Shown here: positions 51,036-60,000 of the stretch, piece after piece
Layout of the letters: every line of letters starts with the position of its first letter
How positions within the stretch are numbered: the stretch's first letter is position 1
NCBI GenBank assembly: GCA_014529385.2
Contig: CM043969.1
Span: 12,360,648-12,420,647, forward strand
DNA: 60,000 nt
Direction: 5' to 3'
From: Adiantum capillus-veneris
Lineage: Eukaryota; Streptophyta; Polypodiopsida; Polypodiales; Pteridaceae
Notes under the pieces: generated by a model
Databases searched by the model: none
The model's input: only the letters and a program-made list of their open reading frames with translations
Told to the model about the DNA's origin: nothing
Made by a program: the position numbers and the translations under genes

Positions 51036-52578
51036 CTTCTTGGATTTTGACCACGGTAGCTCATGGTGGGTGTTCTTTTGGGGACAAGCGTGGTACACAT
51101 GCCCTTGCTCGCCGCACTTGAAACAACGGTTATCATTTGTGATAACGCTCAAGATCTTCAGGAGGGAGTTTTTTTTTGCCTTTGTAAACTCCCTTCTCCT
51201 TAGCTTTGCTGTTATTGGAATTGCCCTTAGGAGACTTTTGGACATTGTCCTTCCCCTTAGGCTCATTGGAGCCCTTGTTTTCCGTGGACTTAAGATTTCT
51301 CTTAGCCCCTGTTTGGAAATTGATTCAAGAAGCCACCATACTATGGTGTATGACCACAGATATGATGTGTGGCCTTTGGGAGTTGACATATTCCGCCATT
51401 TCTTCACTTAAGACCTCACAAAATTGTTGTTTTTGCTCTCCAAAAACCATCTTTTTGAAGACAGTGGCTTCGAGATGTAAGTCCCAAAACTTGTCTACAT
51501 ATTTGTGAATGGATTTGTAGGGAGGGAGCTTCAAGCTTCGCCATTCGGTGAGTAATTTGTCTTTGGCATCGGTGGCCAAAAACTACTTCATGATGGAAGC
51601 TCTTAAAGCTTTCCATGTTTGTGGAGCTTCACCGTTGGCAGGCTAGACCACCATTGCCTGGCGGACTTTTGAAAGTGCATAGCTACGTGGTGTAGCTCAA
51701 AGGACTCTGTGAAGCCCTCATCTCCAAATGCCACATCAAATTGTTGGATAAAGGCCAAGACTTTGCTCATAGCACCAAAGGTGCCATCGTAGGTAAGGAA
51801 TGAGATGCTTTTTGCTCCCTCTTTGAACTTCTTGAGCTTGGATGACCTCTTCCACGTGGCATAGGATTTCCTATGGCCTCTTCTTTTTGATGGTTCAAAA
51901 GTTGCACCATTGCTTTCTTCAGAAGATGAAGAATTTGAGGAAGATGGAGAAGAGGGTGACCTCTTTCTTGCCTTTTTCTTGCCTTGGTTCTCTTTGTCCA
52001 CACCATCACTTTCTTCATAAGAGGAAGAGGATGAAGAAGTTGGAGAAGAGGGTGACCTATTTCTCACCTTTTTCTTCTCTTGCTTTTTGTCATCCCTCTT
52101 TGAATTATGGTGTGGAGAAGTGTGTGATGGTTTTCTCTGTTTAGGAGGTGATGGAGAGCGTTTGGCCTGCCATCTTTGTGGAGCCATCTCTACCGAGGTG
52201 GCAGGAGACTCACACTTCTTTCTCGTTCCTTCGGAGGGGGCTCTTCAGTTCTCCTTTGAGAAGGATATGCGTCATCAAGAAGCAAATTTTTGAGCCCTTC
52301 GTATGGATCCTCTTCTTCTTACCAAATCGGAGAGAGGCCTCATTTGGGAATCTCGCAAGGAGGATTCCTAGGTACTCTCCCATCATGGTGAGGAGTTTGG
52401 AGAATCCCATGAGCACGAAGTGGCCTTGCACTTCACTTTGGAAGGATGGATTTCCTATGGCTTGTTGAAGCCTAGAAACAAGGTAGTTAACAAGCATAGG
52501 CGCATCATTAGTAGCCTGCTCATTAGCAAAATCAAAGCTAGCAACATTAATTTAACTCTCTTTACTATTTTCAGACAT
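51036..52578 (-). pseudogene. E2 gag
   Basis: Starts with ATG at 52,578 (MSENSKES, then a stop). It continues MLVNYLVSRLQQAIGNPSFQ, a very basic/serine-rich region with two similar blocks (KKVRNRSPSSPTSSSSSSYEES and KKARKRSPSSPSSSNSSSSEES, an internal repeat), a capsid part (MSKVLAFIQQFDVAFGDEGFTES, FQKSARQWWSSL) and a CCHC knuckle CFKCGEQGHVYHAC near 51,090-51,130. Several frameshifts. The frame is cut by E1 shortly after the knuckle, and protease follows on the other side of E1. Confidence 0.85.
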
Positions 52579-52965
52579 TCTAACAACTTTTAGGTGTACT
52601 TTGGCACTTCAAGCCCTAGTTGCTACTCCTCTTTACCCCTTTAGAAAAAGCACTCAAGCTACAGTACCCGTGGCTCAAATACAATTAATTGCAAGGAATA
52701 GAAGAGAGGGTCTTTCAACATAAAAACAACACTGGCTCCTGTCAAGCTTCTAATAGCTCAATAGTGGTTAAGCCGTAGGCAAGCCCCGTAGGACTCCACT
52801 ATTAAGACCATAGCTCTCAATGGTGATGCCCCGTTATCTACACGAAGGCAGGTGCACTGCAAGGCTGAAAAATCCCTATTCTACTTACTCAAATGCAATT
52901 AATAATAACAACCATTTATAGCTAGCCTGACGACCTCCCTTCTTGAGCAATAAAAGAGAAGCCTT
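52579..52965 (-). other. E2 leader
   Basis: Short noncoding stretch between the primer binding site and the gag ATG. Nothing else recognised. Confidence 0.6.
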
Positions 52966-52979
52966 GTTCTTTGATACCA
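52966..52979 (-). promoter_or_regulatory. E2 primer binding site (tRNA-Met type)
   Basis: Minus-strand TGGTATCAAAGAAC, one base after the LTR end ..AAATGTTACA. The first eight bases match the initiator-Met site. Confidence 0.75.
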
Positions 52980-52980
52980 A

Positions 52981-54301
52981 TGTAACATTTAATGGCCTAG
53001 TAACTTGTGTGTAGAGGAAAATAGCATGAACATAGTGAGAATTTCATGAGAGTAGTTTCCTAATGAGCATAACAAGAGTGCTTCGATGGAGAGAGCAACA
53101 AAAAGCATAACACCTAGTTAGATAGGCATGAACAATACTTCAAAACAGAGATAAATTAAGCTACTGGCAACAGTTGAGGACCGGATTTACATGGAGCCGG
53201 TCCCCCCTCCAAAAGGATTTGTATTATACGTTTCCCCCATCAAGAGAGACATTTTACAATACAATTCTTTGTGTTCCTTCAATAACTAGCTAGTTGAATG
53301 AAGACAGAAGCTTCAAGAACTAAGCAAAAAGCTTATAAAACACGACATCAATTCCCTCACGGTCTTAGACCCAAGACCTCACACACCTTCGAAGATGGTA
53401 AGAGCTAGCATCGTATGAGAGTAGATAGAGAGGAAGGAGGGGTAGTCTTACAAGAAAGAAGTATATCTCGTCACATAATGACTCATATTAGCATAGAATA
53501 GCTTAGTAATTAGCATGGAAGAGGAGATGAGCATGCATTGAAGCTTGGCTCTTGGTTGGATTTGCATCACAAAGCCAAGAATTGTTGGTGTAGGCCTCCC
53601 TTCTCACAAGCTTGGAGTAGGTGATAATCTTTCCATTAAAGCTTGAGAAGGAGAGAGAGAGTCTTCTTGATTCACACATGAGCTAGTGTGAGTGTGTGTG
53701 GAATAATGCGTTGAGAAATTCAGCCCCCCCTCTCTCTTGGTCGACCCCTCTTGCTAAATCCTCTTGCTGGCATCTCATTGGAACTCTCCAAGCTTAGCCA
53801 ATAGGATTTAAGAAGCATAAGTGATAGCCTTCTAAAATGTCCCCCTTTACCCTTCTGTGAGAGGTTTAGGTAATTAATTAATGAAACTAACCTCTCATTG
53901 GACCCCTTTGTCTCCTGGCCAATAGGAATCAGGAAAGCCATTGGGCTGTTTAATGCTCATTGGACCCCTTGGGAGACCGTGCAATAGTCTTCTAGAGATC
54001 TTAACTCTTATTGGTTCTTTTATTAAGTGTTTTTAAATGAATTAAACTAGATTTACTCTAGTCTAATTCTCACTAGTCCACCTCCACGGCCATCCAATAG
54101 GATTTGAGTACACCTTGTGGGCATCTGGGCTAGGGAGCTGACATGTGTCTCTCATTCCCTTTGTGTAAAGGAAGCTTGTGAGTGTGTGTGTGTGTGTGTG
54201 TTTCTCTCTCATCCCCTACTTACACGGATCGCCCCCTCCTATGTAGGAGCCATGAAGATTTTTTTGTACACACACAAAGCATCCAATTTTTCTAAGCTTA
54301 A
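52981..54301 (-). repeat. E2 5' LTR (5'-truncated)
   Basis: Matches 30,464-31,780 end to end, then changes abruptly at TTTCTAAGCTTAA into the satellite-like array. (GT)n at 54,182-54,202. Confidence 0.8.
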
Positions 54302-56280
54302 AAGACCATATTAGGTAAAGTGGGAAAATCCCAATTCCCAGGTTGGACAACTTTCAATATATCATGTATAAAATATAGAGATTTTGTCAAAAATTTGAGT
54401 TTTCTTAAGGTCTCATTCCACTTTATGCACATACAATACACAATGAAAACAACTAAAATATCATGGTTTCAATCAATTGGATTATTAGGAGAGGAGTATA
54501 TTGCATCCATTATCGTTGTCTATGTTCTAATGTCCTACCTACAACTTATCTCAACATGGAGAGCTTGGTTTCTAGGTCCACCACTTGTCCAAGTTAATGT
54601 AAAAGTGACTCAAGGTTCACAACTTGTGAAAGCAAGGATCCATTGAGGAATACAATCCACTTGGCTATTTTTCCTTAATTTATTGCATGTGACATTTAAG
54701 CAAGGTCCACTTCTAATCTATAACTTCTTAATTTGAGGCATGGGGCATACATAAAATATGTAGCATATGCTCTATTGCCTCATAGGAAGGTTGGTTTCAA
54801 GGTGCACTTATCCATGCTAGCCTATCTTGGAGAAATGATGGAGCTTTCTTCTCTCCTTGTTTCAATGGAGACTAGCTTGGACAAGTGGTGGACCTTTGCT
54901 TCTCTCTATGTTTCAATAGAGTTAGCTTGGACAAGTGGTGATCTTGGAACAAAACCCCCATGTAAAACATATCATGGGTATTCCAAGTGATTAGAAAGAT
55001 TACCATTTAAGATATAACCTTATAGGTTGGACAACTAGATCTTGGCTTGGAGAAATGGTGGACCTTTGATTCTCTCCATGTTTCAATGGAGTCTATCTTG
55101 GAGAAATGGTGGAGCTTGCTTCTGTCCATGTTTCAATGGAGCCTAGCTTGAACAGTTGGTGGACCTTTGCTTCTCTCTATGTTTCAATAGAGTTAGCTTA
55201 GACACGTGGTGGATCTTCAAAATAAACCAACTACTATCAATGTTGCCTAGCTTGGACAAGTGGTGGAGTGTTTCTCTACTCCATGTTTCAATGGATCTTA
55301 GCTTGGACAAGTGTTGGACCTTAAAACAAAAACCCCATGTACAACATAGAATGGATTTTCTAGATTTCAATGGAGTCTAGCTTTAACAAATGGTGGAGCT
55401 TGTCTTCATCCATGTTTCAATGAAACTAGCTTGGACAAGTGGTGGACCTTGTAACAAACCCTCCCATGTACAACATATCATTGGTTTTCTAAGTGATGGG
55501 AAGGAATACCATTCAAGATATAAACTTATAGCTTGGATAAGTAGTTGACTTTAAAACCAAATTCATCATAATACAATGAAATACAGGTCAGCCAATTCCT
55601 AAATCTTGAGACCAAACCTCCCATGCTATTAGAGATAATATATTGGATAAGTGGTGGACCTTCTATTATTTTCCCATGCCTAGTTTAGACAACCGGTACA
55701 CTTTGCAGCTATAAAGGTTGGACGAGTTGTGGAGCCTTGTTTCTATCCATGTTTTAATGGATCCTAGCTTGGACAAGTGGTGGACCTTGGAAAAAAGCTT
55801 CCATGTACAACATATATGAGGTTTTCCATGTTTTAATGGAGCCTATCTTGGACAAATGGTGAAGCTTTCTTCTCTCCATGTTGATTTTGGAACTACCTTA
55901 GACAAGTGGTGGAGCTTTTCTTTTCTACTCTTCATAATACAATGAAGTATATGTTGGTTACATGGTGAATCTTAAGGCCAAACCTCCCATTTTACTAGAG
56001 ATGATAGGTTGGACAAGTGGATCAACCTTCTATCATTTCTCCATGACTATATTGGACAATTAGTAGACATAACATCTCTCTATGTTGTCTAGAGATGAGC
56101 TTGGACAAGTGATGGACCCTGCTTCTCTCTCCCCTTGGTTTACTAGTTTGAAGACTCAGTATATATACTTTCTTAGATCTAGCTTGAACAAGTGGTGGAC
56201 CTTGCATCCACAATCTTAATTCAGTATAAAAAAGTATATGAAAAAATAACATAGGAATCTTGGTTTGAAGGTCAAGCAAT
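54302..56280. repeat. Satellite-like array, diverged part
   Basis: Built from variants of TTGGACAAGTGGTGGACCTT, TCTCCATGTTTCAATGGAG and CATGTAAAACATATCATGGG repeated in the same direction many times, with irregular spacing. No coding domain. Short open frames that reuse the same words are by-products of the repeat. Confidence 0.8.
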
Positions 56281-57041
56281 TAGGTTCCAAATGCACATAA
56301 TAATATATTTTCCACCCATATTAAAAGAAAGTTAAATATGCAAATAATAATATATTTTCCAAATGCACATAATAATATATTTTCCACCCATATTAAAAGA
56401 AAGTTAAATATGTTATTACCAAATTGACAAAGGTAACGTCCAAGAATTATATCTTTCCATCTTGTCAGATCTAAATCTTCATCAAGGCGACATGCATGTA
56501 TACATCAACTTTCAAGCCATTCAAGAATACATGCACTTAGATTCCATAGTTTTGTTTTCAAAGTCTTTTAGATTCTAAAACTCTTTCACATAAAGTATGT
56601 AATGACAAAATTCTTGAAGCAAACATTTGTGCCCAAGAAAAAGATCCCTCTCACATATTTAAAGTCCATGAATTCTCTGATCCACACTTACAAGTTTTAT
56701 TTTGACATCAAACATCAATTCTTTCATAGTTCCAAATAAATGCAACCTCGATATGAATTGACAAAAAATGAATTTCTTTTACTATATGACCCAACATAGG
56801 CCCCAATCAAATAAAAAATGAGTCCCCAAAAATTTGGGTGCACTCTAGCAATACATCAGAGTCCCCTTACAATAGGATGCACTCCAATAGTACATTGAAG
56901 TCCCCTTAGAGTAGGGTGCACTCCATTCAAGTGTTCATAAAATTGACACACCTTTTATAAAAAAAAAAAGACTATATCAAATTATACAAATGTTGAAAGA
57001 TACACACTAGAATAAAAAAAGCATCTTATAGCCATATTTAT
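56281..57041. other. AT-rich spacer with two small tandem repeats
   Basis: A block AATAATATATTTTCCACCCA..AAGTTAAATATG is duplicated at about 56,299-56,347 and 56,361-56,411. A roughly 45-base unit (GGGTGCACTC ... AGTCCCCTTA) is repeated about three times at 56,820-56,935. No gene was seen. Confidence 0.65.
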
Positions 57042-57817
57042 TCAATGCTTTCGTGTTGACAAGTACACACCAAGGACATAATTTGTCTCAGAATCACTAT
57101 ACTGATTTACAATTGTGTTATATGTATAGACTCTCTTATCTCTTGCATACAACCATCCTACCAACCATGGAATTATGGTTCTCTGCAAGAAGTTTTGAAG
57201 TTGCTCGGAAGTTTGCCTCCACATCTTTGGAAATATAAGATATGTCCCTGGCATGTTCCACATCACCCTATATGGAGTGTCATCAAAAATTAAGGTATTG
57301 TTTGCATCCAAATCCTCAAATATCTTCCAAATATCACTCAGATTTTTGTGATAAACCCTTGTAAATCCTAACATGATATTTGGATTTTGGCAATTTTTGT
57401 TACTCATAAACACCTTGAACTTGGTATATTGCTCAGGAAAACACTTTTGTGTGATGCGTTGCACCCTTGTTAAGTTATAGCAACTCCATATCCATAGCTC
57501 AAAGTATTCAGCACAAAAATCCAAAAAACTTTGTGCGTCTGGTCACACCACATGATAAACTTCATCTTTGTCCTCCACAAGTCGCATGTGTTGAGCCCAA
57601 GATGGCATAGAATCTCCATGTTTCATTTCAACTGTCTTGAGAAGTAACCCCTCTAGATCCAAGATAAGTACTCTTTTGATGTCCTTGAAAGCAAGTGGTA
57701 GGTGATAAGGAGGTGATTCATTCCTTGGACAAGGTCTTGGAGGAGGTTGGATGGGTAATTCAATAGTTTTCTTCAATTTATGCCAGCATATAGCCAATCC
57801 ATTTTTCTGTAATGGTT
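57042..57817 (-). pseudogene. FCP1/SCP-type HAD phosphatase-like gene, terminal exon with nonsense codon
   Basis: Minus-strand exon starting after a good 3' splice site (TTCTTTAATTTCAG at plus 57,818-57,831). It reads LAICWHKLKK, a proline-rich stretch, RVLILDLEGLLLKT (HAD motif I, with DLE where active FCP1/SCP phosphatases have DLD), then VYHVV-TGA-PDAQSFLDFCAEYFELWIWSC, TLIFDDTPYRVMWN (motif III area) and LVGWLYARDKRVYTY to a TAA. The TGA at 57,543-57,545 sits where Arg (CGA) is expected, and the frame is otherwise open. The family removes phosphate from proteins such as RNA polymerase II. Motif I suggests weak or no catalysis. 5' exons were not identified. Confidence 0.8.
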
Positions 57818-58150
57818 CTGAAATTAAAGAACAAGAACACTTAATGCAAACACAACAATAGACATGATTTTTACATTGTCTACCCTAAGGTTTTATTAGA
57901 TACCAAAATCCATCTATGATCTACTCATTAATAGAAAGAAAGTCAAATTAAAATCCTGACTCTTTTTTATGCTACACTCTCTCTTAGTCTCAATACCATG
58001 GAGTTCAACTAGATTTAAGTCAACTAATAACTACTACTTGTTGTTAAAGGTATGCTTGAAGTGTATAAGGCTTAACCAATGCTCTAGGGTAGAATGGGTA
58101 TTTAGGTCTCAAGGTCTACCACTTATCCAAGCAAAGATCCATTTAGATAT
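57818..58150. other. Presumed intron or upstream sequence of the FCP1-like gene
   Basis: No further exon was recognised before the repeat array starts. Confidence 0.4.
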
Positions 58151-60000
58151 GAAAACCCAATTTTTCTTAATATAATGATATAGAGTGGACAAGTGGTGAA
58201 TCCTGAGACCAAGCCACTCATGCTACTAGGGATAATAGGTTGGACAAGTGGTGGACCTTGAATGTAAACCCCCCATGTACAAAGTATCAGGGGTTTTGGG
58301 TATTTCAATGGACTCTAGCATCTTGGAAACATGGTGGAGCTTACTTCTCTCCATGTTTCAATGGAGTCTATCTTGGATAAATGGTGGAGCATCATTCTCT
58401 CCATGTTTCAATGGAGCCTACCTTGGACAAGTGGTGCATGTTTGTTTCTCTCTATGTTTGAACATATCTAGCTTGGACAAGTGGTGGACCTTGGAACAAA
58501 ATCCCCATGTAAAACATATCATGGACATTACAAGTGGTGAGAAAAAATACCATTCAATATATAACCTTATAGGTTGGAAAAGTGGTGGACCTTAACACCC
58601 AATTATTATTAATATAATGACATAGAGTGGACAAGTGGTGAATCTTGCGACCAAACCTACTAGGAAAAGTACGTTGGACAAGTGGTGGACCTTGAATGCA
58701 AACCCCCCATGTACAAAATATTACTCATGCTACTAGGAATAATTTGGTATTAAGGTCCATGTTTCAATGGAGCCTAGCTTGGAAAAGTGGTGGACCTTTG
58801 TTTCTCTCTATGTTTCAATAGAATTTTCTTGGACAAGTGGTGAACCTTGGAACAAAACCCCCATGTAAAGCATGTCATGGGCATTACAAGTGGTGAGAAA
58901 AAATACCTTTGAAGGTATAACCTTATAGGCTGGACAAGTGGTGGACCTTAGCACCCAATTCCTCTTATTATAATGACATATAGTGGAAAAGTGGTGAATT
59001 GTGAGACCAAACCTACTAGGGATAATAGGTTGGAGAAATGGTTGACCTTGAATGTAAATCACCCATGTACAAAATATCATGGGTTTTGCGTATTTCAATG
59101 GAGCCTAGCATCTTGGAGACATGGTGGAACTTACTTCTCTCCATGTTTTAATGGAGCCTATCTAGGAGAAATGGTGGAGGTTCCTTCTCTCCATGTTTCA
59201 ATGGAGCCTAGCTTGGACAAGTCGTGGACCTTTGTTTCTCTCTATGTTTGAATATGGTTAGCTTGGACAAGTGGTGGATCTTGGAATGAAACTCCCATGT
59301 AAAACATATCATGGGCATTTCAAGTGGCGAGAAAGGATACCATTTAAGATATAACCTTATAGGTTGGACAAGTGGTGGACTTTAACACAATATAATGACA
59401 TAGAGTGTACAAGTGGTGAATCTTGAAACCAAACCACTCATGCTACTAGGGATAATAGGTTAAACAAGTGGTGGGCCTTGAAATAAAACCCCCTAGAGTG
59501 TTTCAATGGATCCTAGCTTGGAAACATGGTAAAGCTTGCTTCTCTCCATGTTTCAATGTAGCCTATCTTGGATAAATGGTGCAGCATCATTCTCTCCATG
59601 TTTCAATGGAGCCTAGATTGGACAAGTGGTGGACCTTTGTTTCTCTCTATGTTTAAATAGAGTTATCTTGGAAAAGTGGTGGACCTTGGAACAAAAACCC
59701 CATGTAAAACATATCATGGGCATTACAAGTGGTGAGAAAAAATACCATTCAATATATAACCTTATAGGTTGGACAAGTGGTGGACCTTAACACCCAATTA
59801 TTCTTAATATAATGACATAGAGTGGATAAGTGGTGAAATTGGGACCAAACCTACTAGGGAAATAGGTTGGACAAGTGGTGGACCTTGAATGTAAACACCC
59901 CATGTACAAAATATCACTCATGCTACTAGAAATAATTTGGTATTAAGGTCCATGTTTCAATGCAGCCTAGCTTGGAAAAGTGGTGGACCTTTGTTTCTCT
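58151..60000. repeat. Satellite-like tandem array, better conserved part
   Basis: The anchor TATAATGA(C)ATA..AGTGG..AAGTGGTGAA occurs at 58,171, 58,613, 58,969, 59,391 and 59,808, giving units of about 440, 360, 420 and 420 bases. Each unit holds several TTGGACAAGTGGTGGACC copies, a CATGTTTCAATGGAGCCTA block and TACTAGGGATAATAGG. The array runs off the right edge of the window. Confidence 0.88.

Larger units (their letters stand above)
30464..54301 (-). mobile_element. E2: chromovirus-type Ty3/gypsy element, interrupted twice
   Basis: Minus-strand element. Part of the 5' LTR lies at 52,981-54,301, the primer binding site at 52,966-52,979, gag at 52,578-51,031, and protease, RT, RNase H, integrase and chromodomain at 37,095-33,760. 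The 3' LTR lies at the left from 30,464. E1 (37,096-51,030) is inserted between the gag knuckle and protease. A TIR element (32,363-33,701) is inserted just after the chromodomain. The two LTR copies differ by roughly 8% over the first 260 bases by eye. No target duplication of E2 was found. Confidence 0.85.

Noticed and set aside
55143-59251. Open frames of 75-115 codons in the right-hand array
   Set aside because: They repeat the same words in phase with the satellite unit and have no domain; treated as by-products.

Overview
This is repeat-rich nuclear DNA of a land plant. There is no compact operon-like gene organisation. The window consists almost entirely of nested and decayed retrotransposons, microsatellites and a satellite-like array, with only traces of ordinary genes. 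The pentatricopeptide-repeat remnant at the left end has the wording of the large PPR families of ferns and other seedless plants, so a fern is my best guess. That guess rests on recognition, not on a search.

Layout. 0-1 kb: PPR pseudogene. 1.2-1.3 kb: remnant of a short LTR. 1.4-1.8 kb: antisense tail of a LINE ORF2. 2.0-2.6 and 8.06-8.83 kb: two copies of a module that carries a small signal-peptide-like ORF behind a (GA)n leader. 3.4-7.15 kb: a decayed L1-type LINE with internal tandem duplications. 8.8-12.1 kb: a 5'-truncated Ty1/copia element on the minus strand. 12.1-15.9 kb: a mosaic of a gypsy 3' end, a LINE thumb fragment, a gypsy pol tail and a copia integrase piece. 17.4-19.5 kb: a K/E-rich degenerate ORF followed by a polypurine tract (PPT) and an LTR. 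19.56-25.13 kb: a structurally complete LTR element with no recognisable coding sequence. 26.9-30.3 kb: a decayed Ty3-type element on the plus strand in which part of gag is inverted. 30.46-54.3 kb: a minus-strand chromovirus (called E2 here). E2 is split by a 13.9-kb Ty3/gypsy element (E1, 37,096-51,030) with a perfect 5-bp target duplication, and also by a 1.35-kb TIR element at its 3' end. 54.3-60 kb: a satellite-like array around one FCP1-type phosphatase pseudogene.

E1 is the most interesting object. Both LTRs, the primer binding site, the PPT and TTCCT target duplications can be read directly. Gag carries four CCHC knuckles. Pol runs protease, RT, RNase H, integrase and then continues into a second retropepsin-like domain (DTGA ... 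LGRTW), a WxPK-repeat region and a conserved C-terminal tail. Between pol and the true 3' LTR lies an extra PPT plus LTR-like module with its own TATA box and an intact 152-residue accessory ORF of unknown function. The LTR pairs differ by about 3% in E1 and about 8% in E2 (counted by eye), which fits the nesting order.
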